The notes under the pieces are model-generated. The model worked only from the letters and a program-made list of their open reading frames with translations, ran no database searches and was not told the DNA's origin. Below are positions 1 to 12,600 of a DNA stretch of 64,000 nt, in pieces (position 1 is the first letter of the stretch; every line of letters begins with the position of its first letter). The translations under genes and the position numbers were made by a program. Source of the stretch: Sebastes aleutianus (Eukaryota > Chordata > Actinopteri > Perciformes > Sebastidae); assembly GCA_916700875.1 (NCBI GenBank), contig CAKAKS010000039.1, positions 25,679,315 through 25,743,314 of the forward strand. Reading direction: 5' to 3'.

Positions 1-1420
1 TGTTATGTTTTTTTTGGTATCTAAAAGGTTTAGCTGTCGTTGCAGAATCAGAATGATGGAGACCGCAGAGGACAACGAACAGAAAAAAACAAAAACAAAC
101 AAGATGCCATGATTGAAATTGCTTATTGGTGCGGATGAAAGTAAATTGCACTCAAATTGCGTAAAGCGTGAGCAGAGAACTCAGCCTGCCATAAGTTGGA
201 TCGATGGCTCCGCTGAATTTGTTACGCACGCAGGGTCTTCTGACGCTGCCACCTCAGAGGAGATGTAGTGGTTCCGCTCGCCATTTTTCATCCCTTACCC
301 CCCCACCACCTCCTCCTGTGAATAATGACTGCAGCTGTGTCAATGTGGCTGCTAGCCGTGTGTGCGCTTGTGTGTGCGTCCTTATTTTGATGGCTATTTT
401 ACAGCCAGTGTGTGTGGGTGTCTGTCTGATTATGGTGTACAGATAGGCCATTACCCACGCGTTAGGAGGAGAGGGGCTTAATGGACGACAGAGGATGCAG
501 AGGCAGGGTGGCTCGTAAATGCTGCCCTGTCTTCCCGGCCATATCAATACTGCCATCTGGGAGTTTGGCCACTTCATTCACAAAACCAATACCCCAGTGG
601 GATGAGATGGGCCAACGTAGACGCTGTTGCTACGTGTTCAATCAACGGGAGAAGACCGGGGCTATCATGACATCCACTTTCAGGAGGATGTCAATTCTTT
701 TCTTCTCTTTTTGTGTGTGTGTGCAAGTGAGACAAGTGAAAAAACAAGGACACAAAAACAAAGAGAGAACAATGTATTTACAACCTGTGCATTGACTAGA
801 CCACCTTGGCGTCCAGACCACTCCTATTCCAGACCCTGACCAATAAAGGCAACGCGATGTGTACTTTCCTTTTCAAAGGTAAAAATATTGAGTAGTGAGC
901 TTTTAAATGATAAACAGATAATTCTCTAGATGTGTCTGCACCATACATTTCCACCTTCAACCAATCAATGCTGAGGAATTGACTAATCAATGTGTGAAAA
1001 TGTGAAGACAATTACATACAAAGGTTCAATCATTCGCTTATTGTTTTTACCCCCTCATTTCTATTCATAGTCACAGGGGCTGGAGTCTATCCAAGCATGC
1101 ACGTGGCAGAGGGCAAAGAGACAACTTTGTCATCATGCCACCAGTTGGTTACATAAAAAACTCACAAACATTCATTGATGATTTTGTGTCTCTGTTAAGT
1201 TAATGCATGTTTTGGGAACAAACCAGAACAATCCAAGGAAAGATGGGAAGAACATGCAAACTCTCCGGATTCAAGACCTAAAGGGCTTAACATTGATAAA
1301 ATGTTATATTTCAATTATTGTTACCAGTAAAAATCAGCCTCCAATAGAGACGGAGAGAAAGACAAGACAGAGTTAAAACCGATTACCGAGAAGAATTCAA
1401 GGCAGGATAACACAGGCCTC
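1..1420. other. Intergenic, no gene recognised
   Basis: No exon-like conserved reading frame was found on either strand. An AATAAA hexamer lies at 842-847 on the plus strand and is followed by a GT-rich stretch, so this could be the 3' end of a transcript starting outside the window, but no coding exon supports that. Confidence 0.5.
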
Positions 1421-1430
1421 CTATTCACGT

Positions 1431-1530
1431 CAAGTTGATTTGATTTATATAGCACAAAATCACATATTTGTCTCAGAGGATTTATATTTTCAAATTAGAT
1501 AAGGAAACACTTAACAAGAAACCTTCCACA
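1431..1530. repeat. Short interspersed-repeat fragment with the motif gatttatatagcac
   Basis: The motif gatttgatttatatagcac matches the terminal part of a very common fish retroelement tail. Related copies occur in this window at 36650-36985 and 38996-39065. Boundaries are approximate. Confidence 0.5.
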
Positions 1531-1539
1531 GGAAAAACA

Positions 1540-2440
1540 GGGGGGGAAATCAAGGATTTTTCCAGAATGCATTCAGAGAAGACAGAAGTACAAAACATAT
1601 AATATTGAGTGAATATTACGGAGCAGCAAAATCTAAGCTAGAGACGAGACAACTTGCACATGTTGTTTGAGTGCTGGCTTTGTACTGTAAGTTGGAAGGA
1701 GAGAAGGAGAAAGAAAGACTGAGAGAAGGGTAAAGTGAGAAGAGAGAGCAGACAGTCTCTGCTACTCTTAGTGACAGATAACATGCATTTGACCATACAG
1801 GTTTGCGTCAGGAAGAAGTCACATTCACCTTCGGGCTACATTTATTATTACATCAGCAGGCCAGTGGAGTCATGGAAGTTGCAACCTCTGTTGGGATGTT
1901 TTCTGCAATTCCTCCAGCCTTGTACAATCTGCCATTCAAGACAAAGAGTGATGTATGGTGAGAGCATGGATCCGTGAATTTCACGTTTTAACATCGATTC
2001 TGTAGTGTTTCTTCTTAGTCATGATATGTTTATAATACAGTGCTTGAGATAGACAGTCTGACAGAATGCACACAAGTGATAAGAGTTTATCTTGCATCCT
2101 CTATATGTGCAGTGCAAACACTTGCGCCATCACACAATGAAAAGTGTGTACACACAGCTGGGCAAAGTCCTTCGACTAGACAAGTGGAGATGCACCAGCA
2201 TACATATGATTTAAATAGCCAGGGGTGTGCTTGTGCCCACTCTGTGAAGCAGCTAGGGTACAAAAGACTGAGAAGGGGTGTAATCTGAGAGATGGGGACT
2301 ATACTGACGAGCTGAAGCTGTAAAGTCAGGGTAAAGTACGGCTTTGTGCGACAGCTGCAGGTGTTACTATTGTCTTAACAATATCACAGTCACTTCAACA
2401 TCTGTAGAGGGTCGCAAAACTGTGAAAGGCTTTCAAATGT
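1540..2440. other. Intergenic, nothing recognised
   Basis: Several open frames of 60-80 codons are present, but none has recognisable protein sequence or splice signals. No tandem repeat of note was seen. Confidence 0.5.
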
Positions 2441-2449
2441 CTGCATTTA

Positions 2450-3115
2450 AAGTAAGGCTGTCAAAGTTAACGCAAATTTGTTTTAACACCACTAATTTCT
2501 TTAACGTATTAACGCAACTTGGGATTTTTAGTTTGCAGCGGGCTCAGTTTGAAAGCTAAAGAATCCATTGATACCAACCATGTCATACTAGTTTGTCGCG
2601 AAGGAGGATAAATAACGCTCCAAACTTGCGTTAACTTTTGGTGAGGAAAAGCTGTCATGGCCATTTTCAAAGGGATCCCTTGACCTCTGACCTCAAGATA
2701 TGTGGAAAGGAAAATGGGTTCTATGGGTACCCACGAGTCTCCCCTTTACAGACATGCCCACTTTATGATAATAGCATGCAGTTAGGGGCAAGTCATAGTC
2801 AAGTCAGCACACTGACACACTGACAGCTGTTGTTGCCTGTTGGGCTGCAGCTTGCCATGTTATGATTTGAGCATAACATGGCAAACTGGGTTTCTGGACA
2901 ATATTCGTCATTGTTTTGTGTTGTTAATTGATTTCCAATAATAAATATATACATACATTCGCATAAATCCATCATATTTGTCCACTTCCATGTTGATAAG
3001 AGAATCAAATACTTGACAAATCTCCCTTTAAGGTAATTCTTATTCTTTGATTTTATTAGCGGCAACTCAAAGATCCACATTACGCTGAGGTCAAAGTGCA
3101 TACTGAGCGCCCCTG
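2450..3115 (+). repeat. Percomorph interspersed repeat, copy 1 of 3 in the window
   Basis: This block shares long near-identical segments with 28560-28830 and 59690-60250, all in the same orientation. Shared landmarks are ccatgtcatactag, ccattttcaaaggg, ggttctatgggtacccacga and gatttccaataataaatata. It begins near a ggctgtcaaagttaacgc segment. I recognise the family as abundant in spiny-rayed fish but cannot name it; it shows no coding capacity. Confidence 0.8.
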
Positions 3116-3129
3116 TACATTTAGCCACA

Positions 3130-4205
3130 GTTCACATTTAAAAAAAAACACTACAATCACTCTACATTTCTAAAATTAGCAATACACTTGTTTCTAGATC
3201 CCTGACTCGTCCCAAATGCTACACAATCACATTTGATTTCTTCTGTGAGTACAGACTGTGCTGGTAAATGTCACACTGTGACAGGCACAAAGCCTGGTCA
3301 CCACAATAGTACCCTGAGGGCCCCCGGTGCTGTCACTTCCTCTCAAGTGTTTCGACTACGCAATGGTTGATAGCAAACAGAAAGAAGACTGGATTTTAGT
3401 GGTTTTATGTCTGTAACACAATGGGCTATTTCCGCAAAAAGCACATTTCTAAAAAAAACAACCTCCATGGTCGCTCAGTGGAATACTGTTTAATGAGCAG
3501 ATTATCACAACTGAGTTAGTCTGATGACAAGTTTGACCATAATTAAATAAACGCCATATTTCTACAGTAAATAGATATGATGTGAAAAGGCTGTGGATTT
3601 TCTAATTTGTAGATGTACTTTCTAATGATAAGAGAAGAAAGGAAATTATGTATTTTGATGCCTTTTCCCAAATCATCGGCTTCACATTCACACAGTGACA
3701 CTCATTCCACATTGTTACTGAAGCACTCTAAGATGCTGTTGGGATTATGTGTATAACTTCTATAGAAAACAAGATTTTGCATTAACCTTACTTTTCCGTA
3801 TTTTAAAATTTTGTAAAGAGATTTGAACTTTACTCATTGTAAAACTATTCATTCATTCATTCATTCATAATCAACAACCAGCCAGAGCTAGAACTCGGTC
3901 TGCTCACCTAAATCATACATCGTATTTATTTCTAAGTAGACTAAGTTTTCGATGTGCAAAATTCTGCAGACAAAAAACATCTTCTGGGTTTATCGAATAT
4001 GTCTCTAAGAATAAAACAAGCACAGGCGCTGGTGGGAATAATACGTTAAAAAAACAAAAGTACACAAACACACACATCACCTGTTGACTTATTAATACAT
4101 TTGTACAATATGAGAGCATCTTTCAGTGTACAGACACACTAAGAGAGTCACAGTCTCCTGTGAAGCACGGGTATATGAAGCCCTCTTGTGGTCTAAACAT
4201 AATCT
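3130..4205. other. Intergenic, nothing recognised
   Basis: AT-rich sequence with a short (CATT)n run near 3846-3870. No exon or RNA gene was recognised. Confidence 0.5.
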
Positions 4206-4210
4206 GTCTG

Positions 4211-4262
4211 ATTCTCAAGGCTTTGGACAAAAGCGTCTGCCAAATGTATAAATGTTAAGTGT
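4211..4262 (+). repeat. SINE-type tail fragment
   Basis: The segment containing ctttggacaaaagcgtctgc followed by caaatgtataaatg matches the conserved 3' tail of many fish SINEs (consensus tttggataaaagcgtctgctaaatg). No tRNA-like head was seen upstream, so it looks truncated. Confidence 0.7.
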
Positions 4263-4264
4263 AA

Positions 4265-5090
4265 ATAACCTGGATAAGCACTCACAACACAATATGTCGC
4301 GATTCAAGTTGGTTGTATTTTGAATCCAATACAAAAATGCTGCATGTCTTTGTCTTATTTCAAGAGTCATTGTAAATCTCACAAAGCCTCAAGATGCTGT
4401 AAGATGAAATTGTTATTGTTGTACTTAAGATTTTTGAATTCATACTTTTTAGATGTAGTTTTGAAATAAATAAGTGTATGGCAATGCATCTTAATAAAGA
4501 TGTTATCTGAAATGTGGCAGTAACTATTTAGAATTCAGAGGATGGAGGTTGCAGTGGTGTGCACAGGCTCCTGTTGGTGTTTGGTGGTGTGTTCGTGCAA
4601 GTAGAAGTAGTCCCCAACTGTACACACAACGGCACTCGGTCTTAAGGGGCACATTAGCCAACTAGAGGGCCACTTGGGGAGACCACATTGGCACTTGAGC
4701 GGCACTTGGGTTGACCTCTGTTGAGACATTATGGCAGATACTACTATTAAGTAAGAATTTCAAATGTCTCCCCTGCTTTATGGGAGGGAGTGTGATGGCG
4801 CTTAGAAGTCAGAGGGTGAAGCTGAGAGCTTTGTCAGTGTTACACCTGACGAGCTTGGCTGTAGGCTAGTTAGTTAGTTATTTTATGGAGACAGAAAGAT
4901 AAAACATTTGGGTCCAAACAATATACAAAACAAAGAAAAAAATATATACACAATAAACCCATTAGTAAAAATAAGGAAATATTAAAAGGTAATACGATCA
5001 ACACCATAAAATCCCATCAGTCAATAACACAAGGCCAGCGTGTAACATAACTAGAATTCTTTTGTCAACAAAGCGTGAGCTCAATTCAGT
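4265..5090. other. Intergenic, nothing recognised
   Basis: AT-rich sequence without a recognisable exon or a long tandem repeat. Confidence 0.5.
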
Positions 5091-5129
5091 GCAGTCGTGT
5101 CCATATTTAACATGGATATCCTGTGTGCA

Positions 5130-5850
5130 AGGGCACACAACACACACGTTGCCCAGGTAGTGTACGGCTCCACCTTCCCATTTCAACTCGCAGTCTGTGA
5201 GAGGACAATCGGAACCGTGTAAAGATTATTCTCAAATGGTCTTCAATTTGCAATGCATTACTGTTGTAAAGTGGATGAACGTATATAACACACACTACAT
5301 CATCTCCCCCTTTTCCCCTGGTTTGCCAACTAACACCGTTTGCTCTTTTATTTGTCTGTACTTTTATTTCACATACTAACACCGACAGGCATGGCATCGA
5401 CCTACATCTCTGATCTTCTTACAGACACACATCCTTTGTACTTTTGTAGTTCATGTATTTCTGCAGAGCGCTATCGCAGGTCCTTCCTTCCTGCAGCTGT
5501 CAGACTCCACAACCAGTACTGCTCCCAGTAGATCACTTACACACCAAAAAACTGACAATAACCTGATATTTCAGGTGGAATTTCATTCATTCATTCATTC
5601 ATTTCATTTCATTCTCACTGTGCAATATCATTTTTCACTTGTGCAACATTGTCAATGCTGTATATACTGCTCCTATTTTTATACTTCCTTCTATTTAAAT
5701 GGTTCATATTTTGTTACACTTTGTTTAGCTCTTTTTTTACTGTGTTAGCTGATGCATCTTGTTTTTTACACTATCCCCTTTGCTGCTGTACACTGCAAAT
5801 TTCCCCACTGCGGGACTAATAAAGGAATATCTTATCTTATCTTGCTGTGA
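5130..5850 (+). mobile_element. L2-like LINE, 5'-truncated 3' end
   Basis: The frame ending at 5528-5530 finishes with a peptide reading RYRRSFLPAAVRLHN, the conserved extreme C-terminus of reverse transcriptases of L2/CR1-type non-LTR retrotransposons. It is followed by a 3'UTR with the typical ccccactgcgggactaataa motif and a (tctta)n tail at about 5829-5844. The 5' end is truncated and the exact left boundary is uncertain. Orientation is plus. The element cannot be active at this length. Confidence 0.8.
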
Positions 5851-6069
5851 AAGTTGTACATGACTCTCACTTTATTGAGATAGCTTCATTAACCTTATTT
5901 TTCTGTCTAGATGTTTTACATGATTTGTGTAGACACTGATTGTTTATCCTTCATTTTGTCTGTTTATTTGAGAGAGAGCACAGATGATTGAGTAATACTT
6001 GTTGAGCTCTCACAGGCAGGAGATTTTTCGCAACGCAGCACTTGAACGCAGCACCATGCCCTCCATCTA

Positions 6070-7159
6070 GTGATGGGAATTCCGGCTCTTTTTAGTGAGC
6101 CAGATCATTTGGCTCAGCTCACCAAGAAGAGCCGGCTCTTTCGGCTCCCAAACGGCTCTTCATTTTACCACTTCTGCCTTTTTATAATTCAGCCAAATTC
6201 AGCACTGTTTTGACCTATGATTAGTATGTGTGCACATATATCACTTAAATTATTCAATATAATTATACTAAACCTTATAATTTCCAGAATATCATAATTT
6301 TACATGCTGCTTCGTTTCCGACTGTCACTCATCTTGTCTAGTATTCGCACACTGCACTCCGATCCTCTCTTTCACTCCTCCTCTCCCTCCTGCTCTGTAC
6401 CTGTACACCGTCAGTGCACCGCGCACCCCCGCCCCTCCCTGCTTGATGGTATGATCCTTGTCTGTTCATCACCTGATTGGTCGCACGGACGTCATTAACA
6501 CAACATTCACGGTACATGTCCACAGGGGCGCGATGCTTCCCAACATTGGACACTAGGTGGGCTGCCACTAGACACAGGCTCTCCCCACCTGATTGGACGA
6601 ATGCTTTCCCTCCGTGGGCTGCTGCCCCCAGCTTTCAAATCGGAAACAGTATGGAGGCTCGTTTGGAAACTTTCTTCTCTTATTTCACGAAAATAGTTCA
6701 CCGAAATGTGTTTCTTCAAACATTTGAGGCGAGAAATAAGCCATGCAGTCGCTAAATCTGTCTTTATTTTTGATCGACAACGTTTATTTTAAAAGATTCT
6801 CTGGAGTTTCGTAGACGGCGAGTTGCGTCGGACGCCCGAGATTTACATAAAGTAGACGAGCCCTCAAATTTATGCAAATGAGGAGCGGGCGTCGTGACAC
6901 TCCGTTTCTCGAAATCGCACCACCACGCTACCAGAATGCATTGCACAGCTGCTTACACAGACAATGAATGGGGAGCGTGGAAATGAAGGAGCCTGTGGAC
7001 ACGTACCATAGGTCACAGTCAGTGCATGGAGTTCCCATGGCGCGGAGAAGATCTTCCTATCATTCTGCCTCGAATTAATTATAGAAAAAAAACACCTCTT
7101 ATCGTTCACTTAAAAGAACCGGCTCTTTGAACCTACTCGTTCGTGACCCACACATCACA
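6070..7159. mobile_element. hAT-like DNA transposon relic next to the nap1l4 promoter
   Basis: The left end begins tagtgatgggaattccggct and the right end carries agaaccggctctttgaacc and ends cacatcaca. These are imperfect inverted ends of the type seen in hAT elements (consensus cagtgatgggaa). Flanking 8-mers (ccctccat and acctcctt) resemble each other at six of eight positions, a possible decayed target duplication. No transposase reading frame survives. The interior holds a gacgtca CRE-like site at 6488-6494 and GC-rich sequence. The right end lies about 20 bp before the CCAAT box of nap1l4. Confidence 0.65.
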
Positions 7160-7295
7160 ACCTCCTTCACCAGCCGACCAATGAGAAGCCAGGATGTTGG
7201 AGCGCGTGTGTGTGTTGGTCGCGCGTGGGTTAAGGGTTGAAGCGAAGAAGACGCGTGAGCGAGGCGACCAGCTAGAAGAGTCCGCTCAGATAGAG
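7160..7295 (+). promoter_or_regulatory. nap1l4: nap1l4 promoter and non-coding exon 1
   Basis: A CCAAT box lies at 7178-7182, followed by a CpG-rich stretch with gcgcgt motifs and no TATA box, as expected for a broadly expressed gene. Exon 1 ends at 7295, where tagag is followed by a good donor (gtaaga). The transcription start was not located; it should lie between about 7190 and 7240. An ATG at 7194 would run into the intron and is not used for the protein. The first coding exon is reached at 8182 after an intron of about 0.9 kb. Confidence 0.65.
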
Positions 7296-7456
7296 GTAAG
7301 ACTGCTAACGGCTAACCAGCTAGTAAACACACACATTAATACCACGTTAGGATACCAACCAATGACGTTACGAGTTATCTCACTAATGTGACAGGCTGCT
7401 GGTGGACTGTCTTCAACACTCTGCTGCTTTTAATAACCCGCGACAAGAGCTAGCTG

Positions 7457-7496
7457 CTAGTTGCTAGGCTAGTTGCTAGGCTAGTTGCTAGGCTAG
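7457..7496. repeat. 12-bp tandem repeat, three copies
   Basis: The unit ctagttgctagg is repeated three times in a row inside nap1l4 intron 1, followed by a partial ctag. Confidence 0.9.
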
Positions 7497-8203
7497 CAGC
7501 TGTAACGGTAACGGGTTGTTTTATAACAGAAAGTCATTGTTGCTTCATCAACTCATTAGCACACATTATCCTACATGTTGTACACGAATAGAAGGGATAA
7601 CAGGTTGATGTGTACATGTCGCGCTATGCTGGGAGCTTAAAGCATTGTTCATAAGCACGTTGGCTCCTAGCTTCCTGCTAGCTCAGCCCGGTTAGCTGCT
7701 GTCAGATGTTTTGGCACCGCCCATACTAGGTAGTTTATTAGTATGTGCTTATTGGTAAGCCTGTGTAAGCGTGTGGATTCATTAGATATTGTTTTATCAG
7801 TAGTCCTCCGTGACTGTCAGAGAGGCAGCAGTATGTGCTTGATTGTAAATGTAGATGATGCTAACTTGTGGTTGTCATATAGCCTCTCCCAGCTGCCAGT
7901 AGCATGTCAATGCGTCATCGGCCTGCGCTTGCTTGCTCAACACCACCCAGTGTTGTTCAGTTGAAGTCAGCTCAGCTGGTCTGTCTCTGTCTGACTAGCT
8001 TGTTTCAGTTTGTCACTTTGTGAAATCATGACAGACTTTTAACCACTGATGGTGTTGTGGTTTCAATGAAATAATGAAAAAAGGTCTCAAATGCAACGTG
8101 TCAGTGACAGTTTGTTACTCAATCACTGTATGTGACTCATGATGAGAATATGTCTAATATAATTGATCTGTTTTTTATTAGAGGAAGGAGCTGCCACTTG
8201 GTA

Positions 8204-9680
8204 ATGGACGCCAATAAAGGTAAAAACAAAACGTACCATACTAAATTAGATATTAAGTGCAGGAAAAGTTGGTTCATCTGGGTTTTTTTTTTTTTTTTTT
8301 TAACTTTTATTGCAGTTTCAGCAACTTATACAATCATCACATTCTTTCCTACTGTATTTTCATTTTACAGCTGTCTCTTTGTTTTCACACAAAATTTCAC
8401 AACTTAAAACAAGGGGGGAGAGAGAAAACACAAAAAGCTAAACAAGACTTCATCTTAAACTATAATTTCAATTGAATTCAGAGACAAAGGGAGGACACAT
8501 ACTTAAACAATCCAAAGAATTAAAATGAAATAAAGTTAAATAAATAAATACAAATAAATGTGGTGAAGGGTCAGAAGTAGTGGACGCCAATAAAGGTAAA
8601 AACAAATGTATTTTTTAGTTAACTTACCATACTAAATTAGATATTCAGTGCAGGAAAAGTTGGTTCATCTGTTGTTGTTTTTTAACTTAGTTTTTATTGC
8701 AGTTTCAGCAAACTTGTACAATCATCATCACATTCTTTCCTACCGTATTTTCATATTACAGTTGTCTCTTTGTTTTTACACAACATTTCACAACTTAAAA
8801 CAAGGGGGGAGAGAGAAAACACAAAAACCAAAACAAGACTTCATCTTAAACTATAGTTTCAATTGAATTCAGAGAAAAAGGGAGTACACATACTTAAACA
8901 ATCCAAAGAATTAAAATGAAATAATGTTAAAGAAATAAATTTAAGTAAAAATAAATGTGGTAAAAACAAATGTATTTCTAGTTAACTTACCATTTATAAG
9001 ATACTTCCTGGTGGGAATAATTCTGAGCAGTTCAAGACCTATTTTAAAACAAATTCTCAGGTCCATTCTTACTCAACCCCGTCAATCTCTAGATCTTCAT
9101 ACATTTTCGATAAGATTTAGGGGAACCAAAGTATGGAGTAGCTTTTCACATCTATCAATAAACTGTTCATCTTTCAAATATTTCAAAAGTCGCTTAAAGG
9201 GTCATTTAATAGCTGTTTTGTAATTGCTTTTCCCCATGTTGTCCATGTATTTGTTTTTATGCTTTTCTTTTTTTTCCACTCACAATGTTGTTTCGTTAAG
9301 ATTGCCCAGAAATCTTTATAGATATTTAAATCAATATCCTCCTCACAAACACTAACCATACACTTCCACGCAACAAACACACACACACACACTTATCTTT
9401 TTTTATATATTTACTGTGTTGTTATTGTTATTATATATATCTTGTCCTAATTGTTTGTTATCACTATTATGTAGTCATATTATTTCTTTATATTAATCTT
9501 GTCTCTAGGTGGAGGCTTCAGATAAGCCCAGTGTTTTTTTTGCCTGTTCCTGCACTGTATATTATTCTTAATTTTTTTGTTATGTTGTAGAGTCTTAAAT
9601 TGTGCAAAATAAATAAACACAAAAATAAACATACTAAATTAGATATTCAGTGCAGGAAAAGTTGTTTCATCTGTTTTGAC
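8204..9680 (+). repeat. Tandem triplication (about 370-bp unit) starting at the nap1l4 start-codon exon
   Basis: Copy 1 runs from 8204 to about 8579 and copy 2 from 8580 to about 8955. Both contain gacgccaataaaggtaaaaa, the Fstart-exon end and its donor. In copy 2 the ATG is GTG. Copy 3 starts near 8959 with the donor-side sequence only, is interrupted by a LINE (8994-9630) and resumes at atactaaattagatattcag (9631-9650). All copies share the segments ttcagtgcaggaaaagttg or its variant and, in copies 1 and 2, caacttaaaacaagggggga. Confidence 0.85.
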
Positions 9681-12600
9681 TCAGGGTTTAATATTAGCTG
9701 ATATACATTTGTGTGTACACGCGTAAGAAAAAAGACTAGTACAAACAAGCAAAACTTGGAATTATCAATATAACCTCAAAAATGTAGTTTAATCAACAAC
9801 TGTGACCGTAAAAAACAAAAACACAACTTAGCAAGTTCCACAAAATAATTGTTTGATTGCTAATGTTTTGAATTGTGTATTATTTTTATGTGGATGGTGA
9901 GCCACAATCAAATCAACATTATGGATGAATTCTTGTCATTTAAAAAAACGCGATTTGTGTAATGATGATAACTTGCAACAATGGTCTTTGTTGGTTTGGC
10001 AGGTAAAGGGGATCAAGGGTTGCAAAATCCAGGTGGGCAGATGGAAAGACCTCCCAGCTTCCACATCATGGAAAGGTTAGTTCAGCTGGTTTCTATTATG
10101 CGAGATAGAAGGTAGAAATTTAAAGATTCTCATGGTGTAACATGCTTTTGTTCAAATCAGTTGCCAGACAACTTAAGATGGCAATAGTGCAAAATGGTAC
10201 CTGCTTATGCTTATGTAACTGTTTTAAAAACCTAAACCTTATCTGAAACTTATCTAAACTACAAATATTAGCATAATGTAGTCATGTTTGTATGGTCTTT
10301 GGACACTTTGATATTACTGCACATTTATCAGCTATTTGAAAATAGCAAAGTTTTGGTCACAATTGCCAGTTGCATATTGATGTAATTGGCACACAGCCAA
10401 AAGATGGCAGTTACAGTAACTTCCTCATGACATAAACATGGTGTTGTATTATTATCTTTCAATCTCATAAAACCATCTTGATATCCTTTGGTGGTTCCCA
10501 ACCCCCTAGGTTGAGGACTCACCAGTTTAAAGGGTTAAAGACTGTACAAATTGGTTCAGGGTAACCATGGGGCTGGAGCCAATCCCAGCTGACATTGGGC
10601 GAAGGCAGGGTACTCCCTGGACGGGTTGCCAGTCTATCACAGGGTTGACTTATAGAAACAGACAACCATTCACACTTACGGGCAATTTAGAGTCACACTA
10701 ACATGGGGAGAACACCGGGTTTGAACCTGCGACCCTCTTGCTGTGAGGCGGCAGTGCTATCCACTGCACCACCTTTCTAAAACACATGTCATAATGTTTT
10801 TCTTTTACTATAAATTATTTCAATCCACATCAATTCTCATGTTTATCTTCTCTCATAGCATGCTTCCCAAAGTAGTGAAGAGGAGAGTGCATGCCTTGAA
10901 AAGGCTACAGGTGCAGTGTGCCAACATAGAGGCTAAATTCTACGAGGAGGTCCATGAGCTAGAGAGGAAGTATGCTGCCCTCTATCAGCCACTGTTTGAC
11001 AAGGTACGCTAAATGATGTTTTCCTAAGAGAGTTCTTTCTTTAACTGTAGCACCAGACTTATAGCATTTTGTTTTGATCATTTTATGTTGATGCAAACAG
11101 AGCAAAAACTAGAAATAAAAAGACAACAAATACGATTTCTCTATTTATTAAGTGACCAAATATTTAATAATCACTTGAATTGTTACCTGCACTGATGGGT
11201 GGTGAATTGTGTCTCTCTGGTCCAATCTGAGGTCAGTGAGGATGCATCCTTGGTGCTAAATTGAAAACTGCCACAACGAGTAGTCAACTGTTCTTTTGTC
11301 AGTCAAGGCTATTTCCAGAGCTAGTGACAAGAACTCAGCCATTCTTAGTCGCACTGAAGACTGACAGCTGTAACCCTGCTGCACCTGTCTGTGCTGTGTG
11401 TATGTTGAGTGTGTGTGCGTGCGTGTGTGTATATATATGTCAGTGTGTTTCTCTCTCTCTCTCTCTCTCTCAAGTGGTGTTGATTTCAGTGTGCTAGCTG
11501 AAAATAATTCAGCCTTATCAAGTGAATGCTTGTTCATATACAGATATTTCACACGAATATTCCCAAATCCCTCTCTAAAATGCTTAACTTTGTTGTAATG
11601 TATTTGTGTCACAGAGACGAGATTTTGTCACAGGAACAGTGGAACCCACAGACGAAGAGAGTGAGTGGCACAGTGACAGAGAGGAAGAGGAGGAGCTAGC
11701 AGTAAGTACAGATTTGATTTGATTTGTCTTAAGAGCCTGATCAGATGGCAAAATCCTCCTCCTTTAAGGTTTCCACAGCAAAGGAAAAAACATTTTTTTC
11801 TTACAACCAGACAGGCTGCTTGGATCTCATAAATGATTGTCCAACAGGAAATAACAGGATTGTAGGAAATGTGGTTTTAATGAGAATCACTAGGACTAAC
11901 AAACTGTGATGACTGTTTTATCTGTAATCTTGCATGTATCTGATTTTTTTTTTTTGTACACAAGATTTGTGTATTGTAAAAGATCTTGATCTCAATGAGA
12001 CTTCTCACAAAAGTCTTAAAAGGCAATGAATTAATTAATCTAAGCACAACACCATAATAGGATATTAAAATGTCTTAAATCAATCTTGCAAAAGTCTTAA
12101 AAATGCTAAGACATGGGAAGTGGGATTCTCTGAATCATTTGTTTTTCTGACTTTGCAATTTAAAATCTTAAAATAATTGGTAACGACTATTTTTTAAATA
12201 ATTTACCTAATGTCTCTCGCATTACCGTCATGCAGATCAGGGTAGCAAACAACACACTTTTGTTTGCAGCTGGAATGCTCGGAGCAGATGCAGTCTGCTA
12301 GCTAGTGATGACATGGGGAAGTAAAAATTATATAAAAAATGACTATTCAACCAAGATTTCGTGGCATGGCTGCAACAGGTACCAGGCAATGTATACGAGG
12401 CATGGTGTATTTTGTGCAGGAAGTGTTTCTAACTTGGCACAATGAGAATCAAGACAGTGGAATCCCACATTCAGAGTGAGGTTGAGTGTCACTGAAGCTT
12501 TTTTTCAGAGCGCCAGCATCTTTTTGCAATTGTTCCCCAATGAGGAGAGAGCCTATGTACCCTCTACAAGCGTCTTTAGTTGAAAATCTCTAGGCACTGG

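Noticed and set aside
842..847. AATAAA as the 3' end of an upstream gene such as cars1
   Set aside because: No coding exon with cysteinyl-tRNA synthetase motifs was found upstream within the window, so it is left as a note only.
8132..8407. Plus-strand open frame covering the nap1l4 start exon
   Set aside because: It reads in another frame through the exon and across the donor at 8220 into intron; no family resemblance.
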